A stretch of DNA of 64,000 nt from positions 6,200,001 to 6,264,000 of the forward strand of contig JAGPXD010000001.1 in assembly GCA_020746995.1 (NCBI GenBank), written 5' to 3'. The notes under the pieces were generated by a model that saw only the letters and a program-made list of their open reading frames with translations, ran no database searches and was not told the DNA's origin. Origin of the DNA: Plectosphaerella cucumerina. Lineage: Eukaryota; Ascomycota; Sordariomycetes; Glomerellales; Plectosphaerellaceae. Position 1 is the first letter of the stretch, and every line of letters starts with the position of its first letter. Position numbers and translations under genes: made by a program. Below, piece after piece: positions 11,874-22,873 of this stretch.

Positions 11874-12620
11874 ATGGCCGACACCTCAAGCAACAGCAAC
11901 GGTCCCGCCTATCCATCGTACGAAGAATACGCCCGCCTCCCCGTGCCCGTCAAGCCCTGGGCCGGGGCAACCTACCTACGCCTCTTCATACGACTCCAAG
12001 AGCCCTTCTCATCAGCCGTGTCCGTCTGCCCTCCAGACCGGAGTACGACCAGCCCAAGGGAGCCGTACTGTCGGGAAACACCTGACGGGCTTGTCTGGCA
12101 CCCCATCGCCGAAGAGTCTGTGACGGACCACAGAATCTCCTCCATCACGGTCAAGATCCGGTGTCTGGATGAGTGGGAGAGCGCGTGGCTCCAGCTCTTT
12201 GAGGAGGAGGACCTTCGCCCTGGGGACGAAGGGGCCGTGTGGGCGCTGCCGGGGGAGGAGGAGGAGGCTGACGATGAGGAGACGGGGATGAAGCTCGTGC
12301 GCCATGTGGGGGAGGACAGACCGCGGAAGTATGAGGGGGTGGTGGTTAGGGCTTCGAACGGGCATTTTGTGACGGTGCATGACTACGCCACGGCTGTGTA
12401 CGAGTATCTCATGCCGCTGCGGAGGGAGGTGCTGGCGTCGCTCACGGTGTCTAAGCAGAATGGGGAGCCGCTCCCGGATGATACACAGCTTGTTCTGTGT
12501 GGGTTTGGACCGAGCCAGTCTGTCGAGACGGTTGAGGAAGCTGAGAGGCGGCGGAGGAGGGCAAGGATGGCGGGTGCTGGGGGCGATGCTGTCATTCCGC
12601 CCGAGGGTCTAAAAGCCTGA
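11874..12620 (+). CDS. hypothetical protein, 248 residues
   Basis: A single-exon frame of 248 residues starting MADTSSNSNGPAYPSYEEYA (context GCAATGGCC). I do not recognise a family. The first half looks folded, with WAGATYLRLFIRLQEPF and an SSITVKIRCLDEWESAW segment. An acidic loop (PGEEEEADDEE) follows, then KYEGVVVRASNGHFVTVHDY and YLMPLRREVLASL, and a basic, Ala-rich tail (EEAERRRRRARMAG). No signal peptide or membrane span is visible, so it is probably intracellular. Length, ATG context and codon composition support a real gene more than a chance frame, but no function should be assigned. Confidence 0.65.
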   Translation: MADTSSNSNGPAYPSYEEYARLPVPVKPWAGATYLRLFIRLQEPFSSAVSVCPPDRSTTSPREPYCRETPDGLVWHPIAEESVTDHRISSITVKIRCLDEWESAWLQLFEEEDLRPGDEGAVWALPGEEEEADDEETGMKLVRHVGEDRPRKYEGVVVRASNGHFVTVHDYATAVYEYLMPLRREVLASLTVSKQNGEPLPDDTQLVLCGFGPSQSVETVEEAERRRRRARMAGAGGDAVIPPEGLKA

Positions 12621-13505
12621 GGGGAACTCAACTGGACTGACCGGGAGGAGATTGAGGTCAGTGCTGCTGGGTGCGTTGGTGCCCGAGACGGTATTACCTA
12701 GGCCATGAGACTCATGCTGTATAACCTGAAGATGACATGGTCTGATGCTTGGCGTTTCTCACTCTCTTCCAGTTCTCGAGGCAGTGTGATACCTCAGGAC
12801 ATCATCCGTTGCGGATGCGGGGGTTGTGCATCGAAGTTACCGCCCAGGCCTGTACATATAGGCAGGTTGTACAGCAATACAGGGCTGGTATGTACGTTAG
12901 CTGGTCCGGGGGCGGATGTCTGCAGCCAGCACTTATTGCGGCCAAAGATCCTACGGCGCGGTCTAGCCTTGCCTTCAAGGCCAGGTGTCATGTGAGATTA
13001 CTGTACTATTGTCGCACCGATGGCCTTGGCTGTCACTCTGAGGCCCGGGCCGCGCCGTTTGGTGTACGATCTAAGGGTGTAGAGATGATGGTTGATAGTT
13101 GTATCACACAAGACTGCCTGGCCTGGATCTGGCTCTTGAGGTGTACTTTGATGTTTGAACATGTTGATGCCAGCTTACACTCTGGGCGCCGGATAATGAT
13201 ATTTATCGTAGACGACCTGACGACAGAGGCATTAAGGGGAGAAGCTTCAGTGTTCATCTTTCCTCGGCAAATGTCCTCAGAGGAGCCGACTCATACCCAG
13301 CTGCCATGTTGTCTCGAGTGTGGCTGCAATGCCAGTCATGCCCACAGCCTCTAGACTAAACGTGAACGATGTAAGGACTCGGAGTGCCCCTTTATTGGTT
13401 CAAAAGCAGGAATTTTGATGTGGCATGCGTGCCAAGTATTTCTTCACCAGCTTCACCTCTCCGTCTTGTACCTCTCCAAAGTCGATGCTCGTTCAGGTTG
13501 CTCCA
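12621..13505. other. intergenic between convergent genes
   Basis: About 885 bases between the ends of two convergent genes. A 201-codon frame at 12749..13354 (+) is open but shows no known motif, signal peptide or membrane span, and is not called. No RNA gene or repeat seen. Confidence 0.5.
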
Positions 13506-14336
13506 TCATGAAGCCCCCTCAACCTTATCCGGCTCACAGTCACCCATTTGACAGTTCTCCACACCGCAAAATGCCTCCCCGTCTCCGCAGCGGCCTTGAA
13601 GATTACAGCATCTGCCCCATTTGCCGCCGCATCGGCGAAGATGGTTGCTCACGCCGCAAGTGCCGTCAGTGGTGTAGATCTGGTGGCCCCAGCAAGTTCC
13701 CTCGAAGCAGGTCCCGATGGCGCAGTCGTCGCTATTCCGAGTTAGATCTATCCTTTTTGGGCTGATGCGATGAAGGAGGGCTTACTCGGAATCACCACAC
13801 CTCCACGTCTCCGAGTTGCAGCAGTCTCCGTGACCTGAGCCGATGCAGGTGGCATTCTTGTGAAGCGGGCCGCATTTCCCGTCGAGTGCTTTGAGAGGCT
13901 CTAGGACTAGAGAGCAATTGTTTATGGGCAAAGATCCTTGGCCAAGTCAATGTATTTCATCAGACTTACAGCCTTCCACGCAGTACTTTGTATAAGGGCG
14001 GACCTTGGTGCAGTCCCGATCGACTTGGGGGTTGAGTTTGAAGAAAGTCTCAACGTCAATGTCGTTGGCCGTTGCCATCCTCTGACAAAAGTAGTAGTTG
14101 ACTTGCTCATACGTCTGGTCCCAGAAACGGCAGTTGACGTCGCCCGCCTCGAGTCGGCTCTTGCTCGGGACATTCCTGGTGGCGGCGGGCCGGATGGCTG
14201 CCTGGGTGTTGCTCGGGAGGTCACGGCGCTGTGCGTTCTCCCATGTTACGGCCTGGCACTCGTCTGCAACGGCGGTTGAACAGAGGAGACTGGCTCCGAG
14301 GAGCAGATGCAACAAAATATAGAGGAAGAGGGACAT
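13506..14336 (-). CDS. secreted LysM protein with two chitin-binding type-1 (CBM18) domains
   Basis: Exons 14336..13970, 13906..13786 and 13731..13506 code for 237 residues with matching phases (1, then 2). The start MSLFLYILLHLLLGASLLCS is a clear signal peptide, so the protein is extracellular. Exon 1 carries a LysM-like domain (about residues 55-120) with the fungal pattern NPQVDRDCTKVRPYTKYCVE. Exon 2 codes for one hevein-like domain starting KCGPLHKNATCIGSGHGDCC (about 133-160). Exon 3 codes for a second, TCGVSNHLRRCGGKWGRCC (about 180-220), with flanking Cys pairs, ending at a TGA. LysM and CBM18 modules bind chitin or its oligomers. Secreted fungal forms can shield hyphal chitin or mask chitin fragments from hosts, which is an inference here. 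The gene is divergent from the nuclease-glucanase gene across 0.9 kb. Confidence 0.87.
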
Positions 14337-15235
14337 GATGTGACAGTCGAGGTTACGGACAGACGAGAGGGATGTCAACTGAGGGTTGAGGCAGAGGAGG
14401 AGTCCAGGGTTTACTCAAGAAAGACGTGATTCCTGTAGATAAACCAACTTCTTCAACTTGCGAGAAGACTCCTCAACAGCAAGCCTTCGCCACGGAACAG
14501 CTTCGCGTACGCTCGACCGACGCATGCCGCCCCTAAATTTACGGCCAAGATCTTGGGCATGTTTCACGTGGATGCATGTTCATCCTTCATGACTAAGGCA
14601 CGTGTAGTGCAACCATTCTTCGGAGAGGCATGGACATACTTGTGTTACCCCTTCAGACCACAACGGAGAGACTCGAGGTTGTTGACGGCAAGGCTCTGGG
14701 CCAACTGTCGGGTACAGGCACAGGGCGGGAGGTCAGGCTGTGAAGGATCAAATCGTTTTGATATTATCGTGCAACCATCCTTCGGAAGGTCGATTGGAGA
14801 TGGGGGAGCATGAGTCTGTAGTGTTACCGGAGACGAGACCCGGGGAGATGTCCCGGGCTACACTTGACGCCTGCGGTCAGGACTTGCCTATCTCGCAGAT
14901 GTGTAGGGGAACCTGGATCCATGTAGTGTTTACATATTAGCAGTACTGGTTTACTTCGTTGTCTGCCTGGTACCGTCAGGGGAGAATTAGCAGAGGTACA
15001 CTGATGCTGGCCAGGGATGTGTTGTGCTGGTCGAGGCCGATGGAGAAAGGGGATGGGGAGTCTCTCCAGCCCGATGATATCGTCCGCCACGGTTCGCTGC
15101 TTTGAAGGTTAAATAGGCCCTTGACGTTCTGCTTCATGCTCGAACGAGTCATGGCTATCTTGGATGCCGAGTTTCTCACCAGCTGGCACCTTGCTTCACA
15201 TACCTGTCCATCGCATCATCCATACGCTCACTGCC
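14337..15235. promoter_or_regulatory. shared divergent promoter of two secreted-protein genes
   Basis: This 0.9 kb stretch separates the start of the LysM/CBM18 gene (minus) from the start of the NucA-GH55 gene (plus), so both promoters lie here. No convincing coding sequence was seen. No specific operator was identified. Confidence 0.5.
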
Positions 15236-18200
15236 ATGACGACTTGCCCCCCTTTCACCCGCCTCACGGCCATTCTCCTCCTCATCCTATCCTCCCACGA
15301 CTCATCAGGCATCTCCCCCGCCCAAGCGCAGTACATCCAAGGCTACGAGCGCATCATCAACCCCAACCCATCCGGGGGACCACAGCAGCAATGGTTCTGG
15401 CGGCCAGAGGTGACCCCCGCGCAGATCCCTTATCACATCCTCGACCTATCCCCGACGGTTGTCTTCCTCGAGTACAACTGCTACTACATGCGGGACATCT
15501 GCAAGAACGCCCAAAACTGGTTCGACACCCCCCGCGGCCAGTCACGCTCGCCCCGGAACCGCTTCGCCTACGACCTCAACACGGGCAAGAGGAAACGCAA
15601 CGACAAGAGGCGCGACAAATCATGCCCCTCCTCCTGGAAGAACAAACACCCCTGCCCCGAGACCGATCAAGGCATCGTCATGCGTCACGATGGGCCCTGG
15701 CAGCACAAGGCCCTCGAGCCCGGCACGAAAGTCAACGAAATCAAAGCCAAGCGCGACGCCAACGGCAGGGTGACGGAAAAGTCCCAGGTCCGCTATACCT
15801 GCGACGAATTCCCGCCCGCCACCTGGGTCGAGGGCGGCAGCGGCCTCAACTCGACCCTCATCCGGGCCATGGACGCCGAGACGCGCTGCGCCGCCTTCCG
15901 CTGCAGCGGCACAAAGGGACAGAACGTAAAAGCCGAGCAGAACTGGCAGGCCACGGCCCACGGCCGGCTTCGGGCCAAGCTGACGAGCCTCGTCCGCGAG
16001 CGCCAGGACGACTTCAACCACTTCCCGACCTTTGACCCCAACGACGACGCTATCTTCTTCTTCTTCCGCTACCGCGACAATATCAGGGGGAACGCCAACG
16101 GCGTCGCGGCGAAGATTTACACGTATTCAGACGCGACGCTCGGCCAGCAGCAGGATCCGGTCGTGGATGTCACCCAGGCCAAGCAACGGCGGGGGCCGGG
16201 ATCCGAGGCGTCATGGGCCGCGCCGAGTATGAGAGGTTCCTTCGATGGGCTGACACGGTTACCATGGAGGAGCTCGTAGCGACGCGGAACGGGTCTGTTG
16301 AGGAAGATGTCATTTACGCCAATGAGACCATGGACATGAGCTCGGTCGACATGGGGGGCCTCGGGCTGGGTGACCATGGGATCGGGGCGGCTCTCGGGCT
16401 CGAGATACGGGAAGAAGAGCATGCTGCTACTCGTAGTAGCAGTAGACGTCGAGTCGTTTCCGTTGAGGAAGTCTACATGGACGAAGGAGACGCAGTGATC
16501 ACCCCGCTGTTGAAGAAGGCGACCAAGGCCGACATTGAGGCAGCCCGGCTCGTCGTCAAGGATGCCCTCCGCGGCTCCACGACCCTCTCATCGGACACGA
16601 AGGTGACCGACGAGGTAGCATCTGCTGCGGCGCTCGTGTCCGAGGCGGACTCGTCAAAGACTCTCAGCGGCCGCAGGATTCGAGTTGCGTCGAAAAAAAG
16701 GCATTGGATGGAGCATACTCACCCAAACGACACGAACCCTCGAGGAAAAGACCAAGTCTTCCGCAACGTCATCGACTTTGGCGCCGTGGGCGACGACCTG
16801 ACGGACGACACACACGCCATCAAGAGAGCTCTCAGCCAAGGACGGAAGTGCGCCGGTCCCTCGGCCCAAAATGTTATCGTATACCTTCCCCCAGGACGAT
16901 ATCGCGTCTCCAGCACCATCCCGCTCCCCATCGGCACACAGCTCATCGGCGACGCGGTCGACAGGCCCGTACTCGTGGCTTCGCCTTATTTTGTCGGCCC
17001 GGGAGTCCTGTCCGTCGATGGGGATATGCAGCGGCACGTCCACAGGGGGATACGCAACCTGCGCATCGACATGACCGAGACGGACCCCTCGCGGGAGGCT
17101 GCCTGCGTCCATTATGGGGCTGACCAGATCGCGAGCATCGAGAACGTCGAGCTCGTTGCCTCTGGGTCCTCAGGGACGTTACACCGCGGCATCTCTGCAC
17201 AGAGCGGCGCCGGTGGCGTCCTCGCCGACGTGACCTTCCGGGGCGGCAGGTCTGGGCTCTACGGCGTCGGAGACCAGGGCTTCGCGGCACAGAGACTGAA
17301 GTTTGACGGTTGTGACACGGGCGTACAGGTCGCCTTGGGACCGGGTTCAAGCTTATCCTGGAAATCCGTCACGGTGAAGAATGCCAGCGTCGGCTTCCAC
17401 CTCTCGGGGAATGCCGAGAAAGGGCACACCGTCGTCGCCTCGGCGCTGTTCATCGACTCAGCCTTCCACAACGTCAGCACCGCCGTGCTCGTTCCCTCTC
17501 TGAAAAAAGGGGCAACATCCGTCGGGGTCGTGCTGGACAACATTCGGTTCGAGGACGTGGGAAGGGCCGTGGCCGACAGCAGCGGCACAACCGTCCTCGC
17601 GGCCGAGGAGAGGATCGTCCACTGGGCTCTTGGGGCGGTGTATCCGCCGGACCGCGCGCCGCATGAGTCTGGGATGGTTGCAGGGTACCGCAGAGACCGA
17701 CGCCTCCTCGACGGCGATGGGGCCTTCTTTGAGCGACCGAGGCCGCGGTACGAGGGACTCGCTGCTGAAGAAGTGGTACGCGTCAAGGACTTGGGGGTGA
17801 AGGGCGACGGCGTCACCGATGACACGGCCAACCTCCAGCTCGCCCTCTACGAAAGCCTCGGCCGCGTCTTGATCATTGAAGCTGGGTCATATGTCCTCAG
17901 GGACACGGTCACGATTCCCCTGGGCAGCAGGATCGTGGGTGAGGCCTGCCACGGTTCGTGGCCGCGGGGCCGTATTTTTCGAACGCCAGGTGAGCGCACG
18001 AGCACAGCAATGATGATGGCGATTGTTGAAGACTGACAGTAGTGCCTCTCTCACAGGAAACCGCAAGCCATGATCAGGGTCGGAAACCCCGGGGACGTTG
18101 GCCGGGTGGAGATGCAGGACCTTATCTTCACCACGACCGGGCATACGGCAGGCCTGACGCTCGTTGAGTGGAACGTCCAAGCCGAGAGTCCCGGGTCGGT

Positions 18201-19939
18201 TGGTGTCTGGGACTGTCATGTTCGCGTGGAGGGCGGTGGCGCTGCGAGTCTCATGATGCACGTCACGGCCAACGCCTCGGGGTACTTTGAGAACATGCGG
18301 CTCTCTGGGGCTGGAGAAACCAAGTGAGTGCACCGTGATGCCCCAGGCGCAATGGGACGTCTTTTGCTGACAAGATTCCCTAGGGATGCCACCGCGCATG
18401 TCGGGCGCGGCATGCTCATTGAGAGCACCAAGCCCACATGGCTGTATGCGACCTCTTCCGAGAACGCCGTGTATTATCAGTACAACTTCCACGGGGCTCG
18501 AAGCGTCTTTGCCGGCACACTGAAAGCCAAGACAGCCTCCTCGTGGCCTGCGTCGTTGGAGGGCCTGGGCACTGTCTCAGGCGACCCAGATCGCAACTGC
18601 ACAGCGGGATGGGCCGTCATGATACGAGGCTGTCGGGATGTTGCAGTCGCAGGGGCCAGGCTGTCCTCGTCGTCCTCGAAGCAACAGCGGGGACTGGCGG
18701 TACTCGACGACAATAACGCCAACGTTCGTATGCAGGGGCTGATAGCCTCAGGGGCAGAAGTCATGGCCGTGGTGGACGGCAAGGGCGTCGAGGGCTCCCC
18801 TGGCCACCCGACTCACTGGTCTCAGCTATCGGTCCTCGACGCTCCAGACTGCGGAAGCGGCCAAGACGAACCCGATGATTACATCTGGGTCGACCCCGAA
18901 CTTTGGGAGATGGAGACGCCGTCCTTCACATGCCTGCCGCCCTGGAAGGTCAAGCTGCCTCCTTGGACGGGGGCGACGATGACGATCGATTATCTCCGCC
19001 TGACCATCACCGACGGCACGTGGAAGACAACCATCACGAAGCCGCCGATTGTCGTGACGGAGTGGATGTTTGAGCCCGTCACGCTGTACAGCCAGGAGAG
19101 ACGCGATATCAGGGCAAGGCAGCTCGGGCAGGCCTTTTCCGACTTTTGGCCCATCCTGTCGGGAACACCCTTCTGGCCGGCGGCGACGTACCTTGACGCC
19201 AAGGGGGAACTCAAGTCGACGACGCCGAACGCCGCTTTTCCCACGGTGCCTCCAGAGAACGGCCCTGGCGGCGGGCAGGCGCCGGGCAACCTGAGGGGTG
19301 CATGGCCGAGACGACATGTCCGTCCCATGCCAGGACTAGGGGAGATACCGCTCGTGGGGGCGTGCCAGTTCAACGACTTTTTGTGCCCCAGCCCCTGGTT
19401 CCGGGACGACTTTTGGGACGACGAGAATATGGACCCGAGCCCGGGGCGTGACGACGGCGAGGAGCAGGCTGAAGAGGTTCCATGCCCGGACGAGCCATCG
19501 TCAACAACAACCAGCAAACGGCCACCGAAACCGACACCGCAACTGGAACCCGAGCCATCCCCAAGAGCGAGCAGCGACCCGAGAACAAACGAAGTCAACT
19601 GCTTCCACTCGGGCCGCAAGGAGACGCGGATCCGGATGGCCAACACGATCAACTCCTTTTGCAACTCCCTCGGCGAGGAGGGTGACGTGCTGGGCCCGCG
19701 GCGGAAAGAGCCGGACGGGTATCCGCTCCCGGTATCGTCGGGGCAGTTCAGCGCGACCAAGATCTACATGAGGATGGTCATCAAGGAGGGCTGCGAGTGG
19801 AGGTGGAAATCTGGCCGAGTGTCAGCGGTACCTAAGCGTGCCGGTCGATTCGTGCAATTGGGAAGGGATCGATGGGAAGCAGGGGGGGACGTTGTCGAAT
19901 AATTGTATGGAGTGGAAGATTGATCCGAACGCGTATTAG
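15236..19939 (+). CDS. secreted NucA/NucB-like DNase fused to GH55 beta-1,3-glucanase, frame broken at three sites
   Basis: The start MTTCPPFTRLTAILLLILSS is a signal peptide. Residues about 110-285 look like a DNase NucA/NucB domain (CDEFPPATWVEGG, TRCAAFRCSG, then NWQATAHGRLRA). From about 16740 follows a two-part GH55 glucanase fold, each half beginning with a pectate-lyase-like motif: NVIDFGAVGDDLTDDT (about 16765) and VKDLGVKGDGVTDDTANLQL (about 17780). Exons run 15236..17989, 18057..18323 and 18384..19939. A Cys-containing C-terminal domain (from NCFHSGRKETR, about 19600) ends at a stop at 19937-19939. Three frame breaks interrupt it: one base apparently missing at the G5 run 16191-16195, one missing near 17948, and one extra at the CC 19815-19816. 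Family motifs continue across each. It is a decaying gene or one affected by sequence errors. Each domain is convincing; that they form one gene is well supported but needs transcripts. Confidence 0.78.
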
Positions 19940-20737
19940 GGGCTGTAGGTAGGATGAGCAAGGGGTTGTTCTGTTGATGGATGTTGGGTGAGATTTGGGA
20001 ATGAAGTCAAGGTCCATCGATTACGTAAGCACAGACGGGTGGAGAGTGGGGCGGGGTCTCACACGGTGATTTGGGACAATCGAGGTAAACATTCCCCTTC
20101 TGAGGACCTCCATGTCCACAGACAAGATACCAGGCAAACGGACCAGCATGTCCGGAGCTCAGTCTGCATCGCGTCAACACGGCTGTCATTCAAGCGGAAG
20201 AGGGGAAACTCCCTGGCCATGCCACTGGTCAACGTACGAGCTTGGTCACGGTGCCTGCGTCCATTGCGATAGGGCTCTTGCGCCCGACGCACACGTGCAG
20301 CTCGGCCTCACCAGGCTTCCATGTCGCCAAGGTTCTGAACGCCCTTCTTTTCGCCTGCAAGGGACCTCACGATGCTCTGCGCACAAGGGACTCGGCTCAC
20401 AGCCTGGTTCTCCCCAGAAACTCGCAGATAGGAGCTGTGCTTGATACTGCTGCTTGACGAGCAGCAATGTCAAGCCGTGACATTGCGTCGTTCTTCCCTG
20501 GACCCCGTCTTCCGTTGGGCAAGCTACGCGGACAGAGTAAACGCCGTTGGTGCTTGGCTGTCGATGTTTGATGCAGTTGGTCCTTGGCAATCCATTTCTG
20601 GTTTGTACTTATGAAGGCCAATATCCAGGCGAACGAGTGCAGACTTGTCTCTTAATTTGTTCCCCCCAAGATACTCATCAAGGCGCTGCCATTAGGTTAG
20701 CAATCTCAAAGTCTCCCCCCAGCGCCCCAGCATCTCC
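19940..20737. other. intergenic
   Basis: About 0.8 kb between tandem genes. Short chance frames only. No RNA gene or repeat recognised. The promoter of the small membrane protein gene must lie in the right half. Confidence 0.5.
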
Positions 20738-21197
20738 ATGTTGCTTCTCTACTTTGGCCCCATCGCCATCGCCTCCTGGCTCATCATCGGAGGCATCGCA
20801 TACGGCAATACAGCAATCACAAAATCGGAGTTTGCCGGAGGTGTTGTCTTTTTCGCCTCCGTCGTCTTTGCCGCCTCTATATTCTTCACCATCCTCCTCG
20901 ACATAGACGGTACTGACGGCCCTTCCTTTGCGAGTAGCATGATCGGCTTTGGAATCGCAGGCTTCCATACCCTGTGCACGGCTGACGCAGTGGACTATCG
21001 CATTCTGTTCAGAACCATGGGGGTGGATGGTGGCCGGCTGGGTGGTTGAGGAGAACTTTCACATCGTCGGTCACTTGTTGGTGCGACGTGCGTTGGCGCG
21101 ACGTCGAAGGATGGATCTGAGAAAGGCCCAGTGGGAGGCTGCTGCGTCGACAGGGTCGGGGTCCGTTGAGGCTGTGAATGCGAGTCCCCCGACGTGA
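20738..21197 (+). CDS. small multi-pass membrane protein, one frame break
   Basis: The frame opens MLLLYFGPIAIASWLIIGGI, followed by a second span (FAGGVVFFASVVFAASIFFT) and a third (SSMIGFGIAGFHTLC), ending by a stop at 21047-21049. A second frame, entered at the G5 run 21019-21023, continues with another span (WMVAGWVVEENFHIVG) and a basic cytoplasmic-like tail to a stop at 21197. Read together they make a four-span protein of about 150 residues. The continuity suggests one gene with one base too many in the G run; an alternative is a 104-residue protein ending at 21049. I do not recognise the family. Confidence that a membrane protein is coded is moderate, and the 5' end could also have an unseen exon. 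Confidence 0.5.
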
Positions 21198-21731
21198 GTT
21201 AAGGCACTAAGCGATGCGCATCAGACGCTGGTGCCTTGAGGCTTCAAGTAGAGTGAAGTGGCACATTGCGGCTCTGGCGTCGATGATGGAGGATAGCATG
21301 TGAACCCAGACAAGCAGACTGCAAGGTTGACCCGATCACATACCAGATTTGCGGTATTCCTTAGAGATTGACGACGATCTTGGTAGAAAGGGAGGGGAGG
21401 GAAGCTCTGGGATTGGACCGTTTTCCTCGTTTTCCCCCAACGGCGTGGCGCCCCGGGCGGCCAGGGCTGAGTCGGTCGTGTTCTCGGTCTCAGGGGAGCG
21501 TATTGCTGCGTGCAATGCGATTGGTCGGAGGATCATGAAGTCGAATGCGGTAATCGAGGTGACGATGTCGACGTTGAAGAGAATATAAGATGTCGATGGA
21601 AGTCTCCAAGGATGGACGGAAATGGTTTTTGAGTTTGTAGTTTAATAAATCGAGTCGACGATTCACCCCTGAACACCAACAACCTGAACAAAGTCCAGCG
21701 TTCTCAGCGACTTGCACAGAACACCACCACC
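21198..21731. other. intergenic
   Basis: About 0.53 kb upstream of the RTA1-family gene. Nothing is recognised beyond its presumed promoter and 5' leader. Confidence 0.5.
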
Positions 21732-22873
21732 ATGGCAAACGGAGAATGGGGTATGAACTCCAAACCACCACCCCATCATCTCCATCTCCAGACTAACACC
21801 CCCAGTCGAGGATAGCTACTGGTTCTACGCCCCCAACCACGGCGCAGCAATCTTCTTCACTCTCGCCTTCCTATGCACAACAGTCGTCCACTTCTGGCAA
21901 TGCTAGTCCGTCTCCCCCTTTCCCCTTTTCCCCTCTCCCCTCCAACCCTAACCCCTTCACCTCCAGCCACTACAAATTCGCCAAAGTAACAGGCCTCTTC
22001 GTCCTCTGCGGCCTCCTCTTCGTCGGCGGCTTCGCCCTCCGCGCCTACGGCTCCTGGCACTACGACAACCTCGACGTCATGATCGCCAGCATCTGCCTCG
22101 TCTACGCCAGCCCGCCCCTCCTCGAGCTCGCAAACTACCACATCCTCGGCCGCCTCCTCTACTACGTCCCCTACCACTCCCCCCTCCACCCCGGCCGCGT
22201 CCTCTCCACCTTTGCCTTCCTCTCCTTCATCGTCGAGGGCCTCAACGGCTGGGGCGCCTCCTACACCGCCAACCTCTCCCTCCCGGGTGCCAGCCGTGCC
22301 ACCGGCCACGCCCTCATGAAAGCCAGCCTCATCATCCAGATCGCCGTCATCCTCTTCTTCCTCGCCATCACGGCCGTCTTCCACCGACGCTGCGCCTCCG
22401 CTGGCCTCGCCCGCGCCAAAGGCGTGCGCGGACCACTCATAACCCTCTACGCCTCCGTCGCCCTCCTCCTCGTACGGACAATCTACCGCATCGTCGAGCA
22501 CTTTGGCCTCGCGGGGATCGATTGGTGGAACATGGACGCCGCGGCCATATCCCCCGTCATTCGGTACGAGTGGTTCTTCTACGTCTTCGAGTCGGCGTTT
22601 ATGCTCGTCAACATGGTCATGTGGAACATTCGCCATCCGCGACGGTACCTGCCTGCTGATTACCATGTCTTCCTGGAGCGAGACGGCGTCACTGAGACGC
22701 GTGGAAAGGGTTTCGAGGATACCCGGCCCATGTGGGCTACCATTGTTGACCCGTTCAATATTGGCGGCATGTTCTCAAAGGGGAGTGGTGATACGGAGTA
22801 TGAGAGGCAGAAGAGGGCTGGATCGACAGGTACGGAGGCTGTTGAGGAGGGGACGAAGACTTCGGGGGTTTAG
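21732..22873 (+). CDS. RTA1-family multi-pass membrane protein (lipid-translocating exporter-like)
   Basis: Three exons (21732..21750, 21806..21905, 21967..22873) give 341 residues with consistent phases. The tiny first exon codes MANGEW and joins to VEDSYWFYAPNHGAAIFFT. The protein has seven likely membrane spans, and its motifs fit RTA1 proteins: an N-terminal Y-x-P-N-x-x-A, LLELANYHILGRLLYYVPY, FVEGLNGWGAS-type spacing (here VEGLNGWGAS), LVRTIYRIVEHF, and EWFFYVFESAFMLVNMVMWN followed by an RHPRRYLP tail. Yeast relatives (RTA1, RSB1) affect resistance to 7-aminocholesterol and sphingoid-base export. The substrate here is unknown. Intron 2 is unusually C/T-rich. Family assignment is firm. 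Confidence 0.93.

Noticed and set aside
12749..13354. 201-codon open frame, plus strand
   Set aside because: No signal peptide, membrane span or recognisable motif; lies between convergent gene ends; could be a chance frame.
21857..22666. 269-codon frame opposite the RTA1-family gene, minus strand
   Set aside because: Glu/Gly/Val-rich antisense shadow of hydrophobic membrane-span codons.
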